DNA of 33,044 nt. Origin: Phycisphaerae bacterium (GTDB lineage Bacteria; Planctomycetota; Phycisphaerae; Phycisphaerales; UBA1924). The notes under the pieces are model-generated. The model searched no databases and had not been told where the DNA came from. It saw nothing but the letters and a program-made list of their open reading frames with translations. The DNA lies in assembly GCA_030429485.1 (NCBI GenBank), contig JAUIFD010000019.1, positions 1 to 33,044 on the forward strand, given 5' to 3'. A program made the translations under genes and the position numbers. Of this stretch, positions 24,747 through 33,044 are shown piece after piece (position 1 is the first letter of the stretch; each line of letters opens with the position of its first letter).

Positions 24747-25673
24747 CTATTGCAGCGTCCACGCCACATATCCCGCGTAGAGCAACAGGAACGCCAAGCC
24801 CTCCGACCGGGCGATGCGGCGCCCGGTGAGCACAACCGGTAGGCACACGATCGCAACGCCGGTCATCACGGGAAAGTCGCGGGCGAGTGTCGGGGCGGGC
24901 GCGCCCAGTGGTGTGGGTGAGGCGAGGGCGGTCGCGCCCAGGATGGCGAGCAGGTTGAAGATGTTCGAGCCGACAACGTTCGCAACGGCGAGATCGCGCT
25001 CGCGCCGCACTGCCGCGACGATCGACGTCGCCGCTTCCGGAAGGGAGGTGCCCGTCGCGACGATGGTGAGCCCGATCGTGAGGGCGTCCACGCCGATCGA
25101 CTGCGCGGCGTCGACCGCGCCGCGCACGAACCAGCGTGATCCGATCAGAGTCAGCGCCAATCCGATCGCGATGCCCGCGAGCAGAAGCGGCGGGCGCCCC
25201 CGGCTGTGGCGACGTTCCAGATCGCGCGCTCCCTCCCTCGCGCCGCGGATCGTCAGGGCCGTGTACCCCGTGATCGCAAGCATGAGTAGCGCACCCTCGA
25301 ACTTCCCGATGTGCCCGTCGCGCGCGAAGGCCCACGCGGCGCACGAGGCGCCGATCATGATCGGCACATCGACGCGCATCACGCGCGCGTCGACCGCCAG
25401 CTGGCGCAGGAGCGCCGACGCGCCGAGCACGAACAGCACGTTGAAGATGTTGGAGCCCACGACGTTGCCGACCGCGACTTCCGGGTTGCCCGCCCGCACT
25501 GACGTAAGGGACACGGCAAGCTCCGGCGCGCTCGTGCCGAAGGCGACGACCGTCAGGCCGATCGCCGTCGTGCTCACGCCGAGCCTGTGCGCCAATCCCG
25601 ACGCCGATCGGACGAGTACGTCTGCACCGAGCAGGAGCGTGGCGAGCCCGAACATCAGGAGCACGATCGACAC
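24747..25673 (-). CDS. CaCA-family sodium/calcium exchanger (YrbG-like)
   Basis: A 308-residue inner-membrane antiporter of the Ca2+:cation family. It has the two inverted alpha repeats: GTSAPE (46-51) with GNVVGSNIFN (69-78), and GTSLPE (208-213) with ANVVGSNIFN (231-240). The acidic residues E51 and E213 are the expected ion ligands. About ten hydrophobic segments are visible, with a charged Arg/Glu-rich loop at 143-160 between the halves. The GTG start lies 12 bp after the small membrane-protein gene on the same strand, so the two probably form an operon. Specificity (Na+/Ca2+ or H+/Ca2+) cannot be decided. Confidence 0.93.
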   Translation of the reverse strand: MSIVLLMFGLATLLLGADVLVRSASGLAHRLGVSTTAIGLTVVAFGTSAPELAVSLTSVRAGNPEVAVGNVVGSNIFNVLFVLGASALLRQLAVDARVMRVDVPIMIGASCAAWAFARDGHIGKFEGALLMLAITGYTALTIRGAREGARDLERRHSRGRPPLLLAGIAIGLALTLIGSRWFVRGAVDAAQSIGVDALTIGLTIVATGTSLPEAATSIVAAVRRERDLAVANVVGSNIFNLLAILGATALASPTPLGAPAPTLARDFPVMTGVAIVCLPVVLTGRRIARSEGLAFLLLYAGYVAWTLQ

Positions 25674-25685
25674 CCCGCGGGCCGC

Positions 25686-25964
25686 TCAGGCCGAGCGCCG
25701 ATAGTGTGCGGGCGGGGTGTGGTGATCAGGTTCGATGCGTGCCGTCGGCTCCGCGTCGGTGCCCTCACTGGTGACGTGGTTGGTCGGTCCCCCGATGCAC
25801 TCTGCCGCGCCCAGGAAGGTCATAGTCACCGAACCGACTCCCACGAGAAGCGTGGGGATGAGCAGCGCGTCGTGCAGGAAAGCGCCAGGTGCGATCAGCA
25901 CGAGCCCCTCCAGCACCGCGGTGATGCCCCACCCCACCAAGCCCGCGACCAACCGGGAAGACAC
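25686..25964 (-). CDS. small membrane protein upstream of the CaCA exchanger
   Basis: I do not recognise a family. The 92-residue product has two hydrophobic segments (about residues 4-26 and 32-56) and a polar His/Pro/Asp-rich tail of about 30 residues ending RRSA. The GTG at 25964 is chosen because GGAGG lies 8 nt upstream; the frame is open further to 26048 without a ribosome site. It ends 12 bp before the exchanger gene, so co-transcription is likely. A helper or regulatory subunit role would be a guess. Confidence 0.6.
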   Translation of the reverse strand: MSSRLVAGLVGWGITAVLEGLVLIAPGAFLHDALLIPTLLVGVGSVTMTFLGAAECIGGPTNHVTSEGTDAEPTARIEPDHHTPPAHYRRSA

Positions 25965-26090
25965 GCCTGACACCTCCGCTGGCGCAACGCACGGAACGCG
26001 CCGAAGCCGAGAAGAGTGTTCCCTCGCATGCGGCAGAATCAAGAACATCGCACGCTGTTACACGGCGTAAGGTAGTCCCTACCGCCGTTG

Positions 26091-28256
26091 CTATTCCGCG
26101 CTGGCTCGGGCCAGCGCGTCACGGATCATCGCGTAGAACGTGCCAACCGATTCGGGCTCGTCGGCCTTCGCATCGGGGGGCGGCACGCGCGGCACGTACG
26201 AACCATCGGGTTGAAGGTCCCAGGCGCGGCGGTGGTCACGACGGAGCGTGTCGACGATCTTCAGGAGACGCGCGCGCGAGTCCCGATCGCGCACGGGCAC
26301 CGCCGCTTCCACGCGGTCGTTGAGGTTGCGGTGCATCCAATCCGCGGACCCGATGTACCACGCGCCGTCGAGCGGGTCGTCGCGGCCCGCGGCAAAGTGG
26401 AACAAGCGCGAGTGTTCGAGGAAACGCCCGATTACCGAGACCACCTTGATGTTCTCGGAGAGCCCCGGCACGCCCGGGCGCAGGCAACAGAACCCGCGCA
26501 CGAAGAGTTCCACCGGCACGCCGGCGATCGACGCCTCGTACAGGTGCTCGGTGATCTGCTGATCCTCCAGGGAGTTCATCTTCGCAACGATCCGCGCCGG
26601 ACGGCCCGCCTTTGCGTGCGCGATCTCAGAGTCGATCAGGCGACTGAACTCCATGCGCATCGTCTCCGGTGCGACGAGGAGCTCGTTGTAGGTCGCTTGG
26701 CGGGAGTGTCCTGTCAGCAGGTTAAACAGCGCCACGACGTCGTCGGTGATCGCCGGATTCGCGGTGAGAAGGCCGAGGTCGGTATAGAGCTGGGCGGTGT
26801 GCGGGTGGTAGTTCCCCGTACCGATGTGGACGTACGAGCGAAGCCCGTGGGGCTCGCGCCGCACCACGAGCGAGCACTTGCAGTGCGTCTTAAGACCGAT
26901 CACACCGTACGCCACGTGCACGCCGTGCTTTTCGAGCTGTCGCGCGAAGCGCACGTTGCGTGACTCGTCGAAACGTGCGCGCAGCTCCACGAGGCAGGCG
27001 ACCTGCTTGCCTCGCTCCGCGGCGCGGATCATCGACGCGAGGAACGGCGAGTCGCGGCTCGTGCGGTAGATCGTCTGCTTGATCGCCAGCACGTTCGGGT
27101 CCCGTGCCGCCTGCGCGATGAACCGCTCGATCGAAGCCTCGAAGCTGTCGTACGGATGGTGCAGCAGGATGTCGCGCTTGCGAATTGTCGCGAAGATGTC
27201 GGGTTCGTCTTTGCCGGGCTCGGGGGCGAGCGCCGGCGGCACGATCGGCTTCCACGTGCGCTGCTTGAGGTCGGGGCGATCGATGTCCGCCAGCTGAAAC
27301 AGATCGCCGTACTCCATCGGCCCCCGGCGGACGTACACGTCGTCCGGCGTGAGCATGAGCTCGTCGCAGACGATCCGGCGCACCCGGCGGTCGTGCGCCG
27401 GGGTGAGTTCGAGCCTGACGCCTTCGGCGAAGCGGCGCGCGCGCAGCTCGGTCTCCACGTGCTCCAGGAGGTCGTCGACTTCCTCCTCATCGTCCGGCTC
27501 GACACCCGCGGCACGCGTGACACGGAACGGCGTCGCCGACTCGATCGTCAAACCGGGAAAGAGATCGTCCAGGTTGTGCACGATCAGGTCTTCGAGGTGC
27601 ACCAGCGCCGTGTCGCCCGATTCGCCGGGGATCGGCACGAAGCGGCGCAGCGCGTCGGGGACCTTCAGGCGAGCGAACTGCGGCGGGGCCGCGTTCTCCG
27701 ATGCGAGCAGCACGCCGAGGTTCTCCGACAGGTTCGAGATGAACGGGAACCGGTGCCCGGGGTCTACCGCGAGCGGCGTGAGGATCGGGAACACGTTTGC
27801 GCGGTGCCAGCGGTCGAGTTGTTCGCGCTGCGGGGCATCCAGGTCGGCGTACGCCATGATGCGGACGCCATTGGCCGCGAGTTCGGGGCGGAGCGCGTCT
27901 TCCCACAGCGCGGCCTGCTGCTGCTGCAGGTGCGCGACGACGCGGCGGATCTCCTGAAAGAGGGTCGCGGGCGTGTACCCGTCGCGGTGCGGGTCTCGCC
28001 GAGGCTTGAGCATGCGGCGCTTGAGCAGCGCGACGCGCTTCATGAAGAACTCGTCCAGGTTCGACGCGAAGATCGCGAGGAACTTCACCCGGTCGAGCAG
28101 CGGGAAGTCGGGGTCCCAAGCCTGCGCCAATACACGCCTGTTGAACTCGAGCCACGAGAGATCACGGTTGAAGAAGTGGTCCGACAGCGGCGCCGCGGGC
28201 CCCTCTGCGAGCACGCGCATGGCTTCCGATTCCGGGATGGGCGCCTTGTCTGTCAC
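26091..28256 (-). CDS. ppk1: polyphosphate kinase 1
   Basis: PPK1 reversibly polymerises the gamma-phosphate of ATP into polyphosphate. The 721-residue protein has the N-terminal FFNRDLSWLEFNRRVL and FASNLDEFFMKRV, the middle domain with NLSENLGV, and the C-terminal phospholipase-D-like catalytic domains. These include GLKTHCK (H458 as likely phospho-histidine), SYVHIGTGNYH (474-484) and YIGSADWMHRNLNDRVE. Length is normal. The GTG start follows a weak upstream region without a good Shine-Dalgarno. The gene stands alone; ppx and phoU are not adjacent. Confidence 0.95.
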   Translation of the reverse strand: MTDKAPIPESEAMRVLAEGPAAPLSDHFFNRDLSWLEFNRRVLAQAWDPDFPLLDRVKFLAIFASNLDEFFMKRVALLKRRMLKPRRDPHRDGYTPATLFQEIRRVVAHLQQQQAALWEDALRPELAANGVRIMAYADLDAPQREQLDRWHRANVFPILTPLAVDPGHRFPFISNLSENLGVLLASENAAPPQFARLKVPDALRRFVPIPGESGDTALVHLEDLIVHNLDDLFPGLTIESATPFRVTRAAGVEPDDEEEVDDLLEHVETELRARRFAEGVRLELTPAHDRRVRRIVCDELMLTPDDVYVRRGPMEYGDLFQLADIDRPDLKQRTWKPIVPPALAPEPGKDEPDIFATIRKRDILLHHPYDSFEASIERFIAQAARDPNVLAIKQTIYRTSRDSPFLASMIRAAERGKQVACLVELRARFDESRNVRFARQLEKHGVHVAYGVIGLKTHCKCSLVVRREPHGLRSYVHIGTGNYHPHTAQLYTDLGLLTANPAITDDVVALFNLLTGHSRQATYNELLVAPETMRMEFSRLIDSEIAHAKAGRPARIVAKMNSLEDQQITEHLYEASIAGVPVELFVRGFCCLRPGVPGLSENIKVVSVIGRFLEHSRLFHFAAGRDDPLDGAWYIGSADWMHRNLNDRVEAAVPVRDRDSRARLLKIVDTLRRDHRRAWDLQPDGSYVPRVPPPDAKADEPESVGTFYAMIRDALARASAE

Positions 28257-28357
28257 AGCCGAGATTCTTGGCGCGCAACTCCCGTCGCTCTACTTGCCGT
28301 CCGCCGGCTCGCAGGAGCGGGTCCGGCGTACGTTACCGCCGCGCGCCGTCACGCGCC

Positions 28358-29017
28358 TTAGTAGTCTGACCCGTTGATCGAACGGTGGATGACCGGGATC
28401 CTCCACCACAGGTCCTTCAAGCCGTAGTGATCTCGCAGGCTCCCGCCCCAGACAAGGTCCTTCGAGAGTTCCTCGTCGATCACGGACCCCATCTGGTACC
28501 GCACGTTGGGCGATTCCCACATCAGGTCCTCGCTCGGCACCAGCGGGAATCCGGAGAACGTCCACGGCGGACGCAGCACGTAGCCCGAGTGCGTGAACTC
28601 TCGGTCGCCGGGTGACTTGATGGCGCCGAATGGCGAGTCGTCGAACATCGAGTAGAAGCTCCATCCCTGCCCGATGCTCATCTTCGAGGCGTTCATCCCG
28701 TCCTCGGCGGAGAGGTAGGTCACGACGTCCGTAAGGTCTTCAGCCACACCGTCGAACTGGTCCTCTTCCCAGGTGGGGATGGCGGGCGCATCGAGGTCGT
28801 TGATGCTCTGGGCCCAGAAGTTGAGGTCCATGAACGCCATCGACGCCTCGAACGTCTTGCGGTGCGCGTCGAGGTAGGCGCGCTGGTTGCGCCCGTGCAG
28901 GCGCACGACCATGAAGGCCGTCCACATCATCCCGATGAGGATAATGAACACCAGGATCGTCTCCACGACCACGGCCCCGCGGTCGTCCTTGATCAGGGAT
29001 CGGTTGCGATCTTCCAT
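28358..29017 (-). CDS. TadE-like pseudopilin-type protein, third in the Tad operon
   Basis: A 219-residue protein starting with a short charged stretch (DDRGAVVVE), then one hydrophobic helix (residues 15-37). The Gly-Ala before V-V-V-E19 is the TadE/TadG plan of a pseudopilin-like N-terminus. The remainder is a hydrophilic, Trp/Asp-rich domain presumably outside the membrane. It differs from ordinary TadE in its long C-terminal part. It is 9 bp downstream of the 508-residue TadG-like gene, with a GGAG before the ATG, and is the last gene of the operon. A structural or assembly role in a Tad-type pilus is inferred from context. Confidence 0.7.
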   Translation of the reverse strand: MEDRNRSLIKDDRGAVVVETILVFIILIGMMWTAFMVVRLHGRNQRAYLDAHRKTFEASMAFMDLNFWAQSINDLDAPAIPTWEEDQFDGVAEDLTDVVTYLSAEDGMNASKMSIGQGWSFYSMFDDSPFGAIKSPGDREFTHSGYVLRPPWTFSGFPLVPSEDLMWESPNVRYQMGSVIDEELSKDLVWGGSLRDHYGLKDLWWRIPVIHRSINGSDY

Positions 29018-29026
29018 GGTGTGCTC

Positions 29027-30553
29027 CTAGTGGTAGATGAGTGACCGGAGGCGCCGGGCGAACTGCCCGTCGTCCTGCGGAAGGTGGTTGTTCTCGCCGC
29101 CCGAGATCATGAAGTAGTGGTGGTGTGACTGCAGGCGGATGTGTTCACCGTCGGATTCGATCCTCGCGCCCAGGAAGTCCGGGTGCACCTCCCGCAGCCT
29201 CGCCTGCCAGTTCCACCCCCACGTCGAGAACATGCGGTAGGGGTAGGGGATATCGAGCGGCGCCGTGAGACGGTTGATCGTGGGGTTGTAGTACTCGGCG
29301 CTCGCGACCGCGAGCGTCGAGTCGTCCCAGTTTGCACCGGGGCTAAACCAGCCGTCGAAGAGGTACCTCCCCTTTGCGCCGAACCGACCCACCGACGGAT
29401 CGGCGAGGTTGTTGGTGATGCGCGTGGTCGCGGCGTTGCCCACGTTGCGGAGCGTGACCGCCGCGGTCATCGTGTACTTGTCGAACACGTCCGTGTCGGC
29501 GTTGTCGTCGTACGAGAGCAGGTCGGAGTCGAAGTTGCCGTAGGACGTGGCGAACCACATCGGCGCACGACCGTTCACCCCGAACGGCGGCGTCCACTCC
29601 ATGAACGGGATCGAGAACCCGCCCAGATTCACCGGGTCCTGCAGCACGACGGTGCGGTTCGACAGCTCCAGCACGTTGAGCACGTAGAAGATCATCACGC
29701 ACGTGCGCCACGCCTCCTGCCCGCGTCCGAACACCACCGGCGCGAACTTGTTGTACCAGTGCTCGTGGTCGCGGTACACGCGGATCAGCAGCGGGAGCGC
29801 GACGTCGAACCGGTTCAGGAAGCTCGGTCCGAAGTCGCCGATCGAGCCGACCATCGACGAGGCGTACGAATCGAGGGGGAGGTCCGACATGTCGATGTCG
29901 CGGTCGGGCGCCTCGGTCCCGGACGATTCCTCGTCGACCGAGTCGCCGATCAGGATGTCGCAGTTGTACCGCTCCTCGTAGGTCTTCACCATCTTCTCGA
30001 TCACGGGGTCCGGTATCTCGATCAGCTTCTTCTGGAAGTCGTTGAGCTCGCGTATGCGCGCGGCGACCGTGCCGGGCGGTCCTGTCCCGGCGATCGCGTC
30101 TATGGTGCCGAATATCAACTCCCATATGCCGTTGATCACCCCTGGTAAGAAGTCGATCACGACAGCGAAGAACTCCTCGACGCAGAACCCCGCCACAATG
30201 AGCGCAAAGGGCCCCGCGCTCGCGATCGCGCGGATCCAGTTGTAGACGATCAGGATCAGCGTCAGCGGGCTCGCCTGGAGCAGGATGTTCGCGCTGATGT
30301 GCTGCGTGATGCCGACGTTGGTCGCGACCGCGAGGTTCATCGCGCGGGCCTTGGTCAGCGCGGCGTTGTACACCACCGCGTCCGCGACCATCTGCGTCTG
30401 GATGCTCTTGGTCGTCACCTGGGCGGTGTTCCAGGTGTACCCGACACTCGAGAAGATGACGAAGATGTAGAACATCATCAGCATCACCCACACGTTCCCG
30501 CGGTCTTCGCGGTGCAGGCGACGCACGAATCTGGGGGCGTCAACCGTCATCAT
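29027..30553 (-). CDS. TadG-like pilus-associated protein, 508 aa
   Basis: A 508-residue protein with an N-terminal DRGNVWVMLMMFYIFVIFSS helix (19-37), the plan of TadG/TadE-type proteins. A segment DAVVYNAALTKARAMNLAVATN (58-79) follows, recalling the AADAAAL-type helix of TadG. Two more hydrophobic stretches lie at about 97-113 and 115-137. The large C-terminal part (150-508) is hydrophilic, beta-rich, and likely extracytoplasmic. The ATG overlaps the upstream gene's stop (ATGA, 30550-30553), so the two are translationally coupled. Assignment to the Tad system comes from the N-terminus and neighbours; the C-terminal domain is not recognised. Confidence 0.7.
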   Translation of the reverse strand: MMTVDAPRFVRRLHREDRGNVWVMLMMFYIFVIFSSVGYTWNTAQVTTKSIQTQMVADAVVYNAALTKARAMNLAVATNVGITQHISANILLQASPLTLILIVYNWIRAIASAGPFALIVAGFCVEEFFAVVIDFLPGVINGIWELIFGTIDAIAGTGPPGTVAARIRELNDFQKKLIEIPDPVIEKMVKTYEERYNCDILIGDSVDEESSGTEAPDRDIDMSDLPLDSYASSMVGSIGDFGPSFLNRFDVALPLLIRVYRDHEHWYNKFAPVVFGRGQEAWRTCVMIFYVLNVLELSNRTVVLQDPVNLGGFSIPFMEWTPPFGVNGRAPMWFATSYGNFDSDLLSYDDNADTDVFDKYTMTAAVTLRNVGNAATTRITNNLADPSVGRFGAKGRYLFDGWFSPGANWDDSTLAVASAEYYNPTINRLTAPLDIPYPYRMFSTWGWNWQARLREVHPDFLGARIESDGEHIRLQSHHHYFMISGGENNHLPQDDGQFARRLRSLIYH

Positions 30554-31818
30554 GGCAGGGGGCTCCCTGAGATCAGCGAGGTCACGTGTCCGACGCGAGT
30601 CCCCGTGGACTGCAGCGCGACCTCGCTCTTGAGGGTGATGTACCGACCGGGCACGCCGTGGCGGGTCTCGCGGTTCGGCTCCATGAGCATCGCGACCAAC
30701 GGCATCTTGAGCTGGTACGGGTATTCGATTGTCACGGTCACCTGGCGAGGGGCGAACGGGTTGTCGAAGTTCACCGTGTCGGCGATGCTCTGCAGGTTGT
30801 TGAACAGCGGGCGGATCAGCTCGTTGATCGCCGGCGTGACGACGTACTCCTTCACCAGGTCCTTCAGACCCGTGTCGAGCCCGAAATCGGAGAACCCGAG
30901 ACCCGGGTTCCAGGCCTTGATGTCCGGGAAGGGCCAGGGCAACGGCACGATCGTGATCCAGTCGGGCGCCTTGTTCGGGTTGAGGATCCCGTTGAGCATG
31001 TCGTCGAACAGCCCGATCTGCGCCAGGATGTCGTCGAACGCGCCCTGAAACGCGGACGTGTACTGCTGCCCGTCAAAGTTCAGGAACGGCGGACGCCCCA
31101 TCTCCACCTCGATGCGGCTTCCCGGCACATTCGCCTCGAGCGCTCGCAGCGCCCAAGACGCCCGTCGCTCGTACCGATCCGGTGTGTACCCCCACGGCGC
31201 ATACGAGACCCCCGTCTCGGCGAACGCCCGCGCGGGCGACACGCCCGACTGCGTCGTCTCGGTTTCCCAGCCCGCGTTCGGCGAGCTGTGCATCGGCGCG
31301 AGCTGCGCGAGCACGAGGGCGGCCGCCTCGCGCGGGCGGTGCATGCGTCCGTCCGGAATCTCCTCGTCGAACATGAAGTCGTACACGAGCCCGGCGAAGT
31401 TGTCCTCCTCGATCTGCACCACCGCCGAGCGCGCCGCGCGCCACGCGGCGAAGTCCGCCACGATCTTCGCCCGCCCGATCAGCAGGAACTGGATCACCAG
31501 CCCGAACATGATGTACACCCAGGGGAAGGTGAGCAGGAACTCGACCGAGAGCGTCCCGCTCTCGCCGTCGCGCGCCATGTGGCGGCGCTTGTGGGCGAGG
31601 CGCGCCAAGCGCAGCAGCACGCGCCCGGCGCCGATGCTGCACACGATCACCCCCACGCCGACCACCGCGATGAAGACCTCGTCGGCGGTCAGGTCGATCC
31701 GGCCGCCGTAGTCGGCGACCGCGTGGACGTTGCGGAACAGCGCGAGCGCGCCCGCGACCGCCAAGACCGCGAGGCCGTCGGCTACCAGTTCGCGTTGTGT
31801 GCGTCGAGAGATCACCAT
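30550..31818 (-). CDS. TadE-like protein with two extra N-terminal membrane segments
   Basis: A 422-residue protein. Hydrophobic segments at about 12-30 and 46-68 come first, then a basic loop (RLAHKRRHMARD), then a TadE-type helix at about 88-115 opening GTLSVEFLLTFPWVY with E93. The WRAARSAVV stretch after the helix is usual in TadE proteins. The rest (135-422) is hydrophilic. This is a fusion-like layout, since standard TadE has a single N-terminal helix. A GGAG lies before the ATG, 26 bp after the prepilin peptidase gene, and the stop overlaps the TadG-like gene. It probably belongs to the pilus envelope complex. Confidence 0.72.
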   Translation of the reverse strand: MVISRRTQRELVADGLAVLAVAGALALFRNVHAVADYGGRIDLTADEVFIAVVGVGVIVCSIGAGRVLLRLARLAHKRRHMARDGESGTLSVEFLLTFPWVYIMFGLVIQFLLIGRAKIVADFAAWRAARSAVVQIEEDNFAGLVYDFMFDEEIPDGRMHRPREAAALVLAQLAPMHSSPNAGWETETTQSGVSPARAFAETGVSYAPWGYTPDRYERRASWALRALEANVPGSRIEVEMGRPPFLNFDGQQYTSAFQGAFDDILAQIGLFDDMLNGILNPNKAPDWITIVPLPWPFPDIKAWNPGLGFSDFGLDTGLKDLVKEYVVTPAINELIRPLFNNLQSIADTVNFDNPFAPRQVTVTIEYPYQLKMPLVAMLMEPNRETRHGVPGRYITLKSEVALQSTGTRVGHVTSLISGSPLP

Positions 31819-31844
31819 GATCGTCTCCTTACCTCAGCAGCCCC

Positions 31845-32729
31845 TTACCCGCCCATGTTCAGGAACTTCAGGATCGGCTCCCACAGCGGAGCCCACTGGG
31901 CGCAGATCAGCCCGAGCAGCACGGCTACCCCGAACGGCGCCTCCGACTTCCCGAATGGGTACACGTCGAGCGCCTTCTTGCGCAGCGTCAGGTTGACCTG
32001 CAGCGCCATCGACATCGCCTGAATCTTCCGCACCAGGTTGCCCTTGAACATCAGGTTCACGATCCCGATGATGCACGCGAACACCAGCGCGTTGAACAGC
32101 ACCGCGATCGACTCCTGAAAGCCGAGGATCGCGCCGATCGCTGCGATCAGCTTCACGTCACCGCCGCCCAGCCCGCGGAACATGAAGCTGAAGATGCCGA
32201 TGCCCGCGCACGCCATGAACCCCATGACGGCGCCGATAATCCCCGGCGCCGCGAGCCACACGAGCGCCGTCTCCGCCATCGGGTGCGCCTCGCGCAGCTG
32301 CATCAGGATCGGCCAGACCACCACGCTGAGCCCCAGCCCCAGCAGGATCGCCGGATACGTCAGTACGTTCGGGATCCGTCGCGTGGCCGAATCCGACATC
32401 GCCGCGACCGTCGTCACCACGAACGCGAGCGCCAGCGCGAACCCCTTGTACGTGTACAGGCGGTCCGGGTGCAACGGCCATCCCATGAGCTGGAACAGCG
32501 TCGCCAGCATCGCGGCGACCGAAAGTCCGAGCACCCACCAGAGCACCCAGTAGCGCTCGGCCTCGGATTTCAGGCTTTCCTTCTCGCCCGGGCTCGCGGC
32601 GGACTCATCGAGTGCCGCGTGATCGTCATCCGCTGCGGACTCGACCGGCGCGCCCGACTCCGGCGCAGGGATACCGGAACTCGTCACCTGCTCCAGGAGT
32701 TCGTTACGCCCGTCAGCTGCCATGGTCAT
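31845..32729 (-). CDS. prepilin peptidase CpaA/TadV (A24 family)
   Basis: A 294-residue inner-membrane aspartic protease that cleaves Flp-type prepilins. Catalytic Asp residues are D113 in SDSATRRIPN and D191 in GLGGGDVKL. At least six hydrophobic helices follow residue 60. Like other CpaA/TadV proteins it lacks the N-methylase domain of PilD. Unusual is an acidic N-terminal extension (residues 1-58, many Asp, Glu and Ser) on the cytoplasmic side. The ATG at 32729 has GGAGGG 7 nt upstream; a second in-frame ATG lies two codons on. It is the first of four genes on the minus strand after a terminator-like hairpin. Confidence 0.9.
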   Translation of the reverse strand: MTMAADGRNELLEQVTSSGIPAPESGAPVESAADDDHAALDESAASPGEKESLKSEAERYWVLWWVLGLSVAAMLATLFQLMGWPLHPDRLYTYKGFALALAFVVTTVAAMSDSATRRIPNVLTYPAILLGLGLSVVVWPILMQLREAHPMAETALVWLAAPGIIGAVMGFMACAGIGIFSFMFRGLGGGDVKLIAAIGAILGFQESIAVLFNALVFACIIGIVNLMFKGNLVRKIQAMSMALQVNLTLRKKALDVYPFGKSEAPFGVAVLLGLICAQWAPLWEPILKFLNMGG

Positions 32730-32896
32730 TCCTTGTCCCTCCTAGCCTACCAGCGTGCGTCCGCGTGCCAAACGCCGACGCTGCGCCAGGGACCGGCGTT
32801 CCGCCTGGAGCGCCAACATGCAAAATGCGGAAACGCCCGGACGCGGAGGTCATCAACCGTCCATTGCAGAGATCCCGGCTTCCGGCGCCCGCCCCA

Positions 32897-32931
32897 AAGA
32901 GCACGGGGCGCCCGGCAAGCCGGGCGCCCCG
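32897..32931 (-). terminator. strong hairpin terminator or attenuator before cpaA
   Basis: On the minus strand CGGGGCGCCCGGC (32904-32916) pairs perfectly over 13 bp with 32919-32931 across an AA loop, and the stem is followed by TGCTCTTT. It lies 40 nt after the stop of the partial gene at the right edge and 167 nt before the cpaA start. It would limit read-through from that gene into the Tad operon. The 32732-32896 spacer holds nothing else I recognise. Confidence 0.78.
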
Positions 32932-32970
32932 CGTGGATGGTCCCTTGTTCCGGGCGAGCCCGGTCAGGCG

Positions 32971-33044
32971 TTAGCCGCCGGGCGTGAAGTCGGTGTTCTG
33001 GGCGTCGTTCATGTCCTGCGCCGCCTGGTCTGCGGTCTGGTCCA
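32971..33044 (-). CDS. 3' end of a gene upstream of cpaA (possibly Flp pilin)
   Basis: Only the last 23 full codons are visible, ending in Asp/Gln/Asn-rich sequence (QAAQDMNDAQNTDFTPGG) and a TAA at 32971-32973. A Flp-family pilin is the usual gene at this place in Tad loci, and a small pilin followed by a strong terminator fits. The tail itself is not diagnostic, and any other protein with a polar C-terminus is possible. Confidence 0.5.
   Translation of the reverse strand, partial: DQTADQAAQDMNDAQNTDFTPGG

Noticed and set aside
26071-26083. Hairpin GGTAG/CTACC after ppk as a terminator
   Set aside because: It has a 5-bp stem and 3-nt loop with no U tract, so it is too weak to call.
30586-32022. 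478-codon plus-strand frame opposite the TadE-like gene
   Set aside because: Arg/His/Val-rich shadow; the minus-strand frame has membrane helices, ribosome sites and operon spacing.

Overview
This is 33 kb of high-GC bacterial chromosome, most likely from a planctomycete of the class Phycisphaerae. The lineage call rests on several traits. There is a surface protein that begins with an LEPR-type motif. There is a secreted beta-propeller-like protein with a C-terminal GC-type dockerin-like tail. There is also a secreted arylsulfatase-type enzyme and a Tad-type pilus locus with unusual pseudopilins. I see no insertion sequence, phage gene, CRISPR array, tRNA or rRNA. Gene content and base composition look like core chromosome with lineage-specific genes between.

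Left part (1-9102): the 5' part of dnaG runs off the left edge. Next comes an acylphosphatase overlapping a HAD phosphatase, then an unidentified conserved-looking protein overlapping a small membrane protein, then clpX. clpX and pheT converge so tightly that their stop codons share a TTAA. PheT is of an unusual short form that lacks the N-terminal EMAP/OB tRNA-binding domain. ilvE follows, with a small gene coupled to its stop codon that appears frameshifted. A spacer with two REP-like hairpins leads to kbl, which carries an in-frame 8-bp tandem repeat.

Middle (9130-20086): a secreted sulfatase; a three-gene, tightly overlapping operon (SDR oxidoreductase, VOC ring-cleaving dioxygenase, serine hydrolase) resembling the Bacillus MhqE-MhqD quinone-detoxification pair; the LEPR surface protein; fumC; an exported transglutaminase-fold protein whose catalytic Cys and His are replaced; and an exported S10 serine carboxypeptidase.

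Right part (20136-33044): an AhpD-like protein, an acyl-CoA carboxylase carboxyltransferase, the dockerin-tailed protein, an M14 carboxypeptidase lipoprotein, a CaCA-type cation exchanger with a small membrane partner, and polyphosphate kinase. Last is a minus-strand Tad operon: a partial upstream gene (perhaps the Flp pilin), a hairpin terminator or attenuator, a CpaA/TadV prepilin peptidase and three TadE/TadG-like proteins.

One theme cuts across the window. Several genes without a Shine-Dalgarno sequence have a TANNNT-like hexamer ending exactly 6 nt before the start codon, as expected for leaderless transcripts. Others (ilvE, clpX, the gene at 1658, the dockerin protein) have clear Shine-Dalgarno sites. 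I found no single dramatic new system. The most promising leads are the leaderless-promoter signature, the short PheT, the repeat-expanded Kbl and the odd Tad pseudopilin set.
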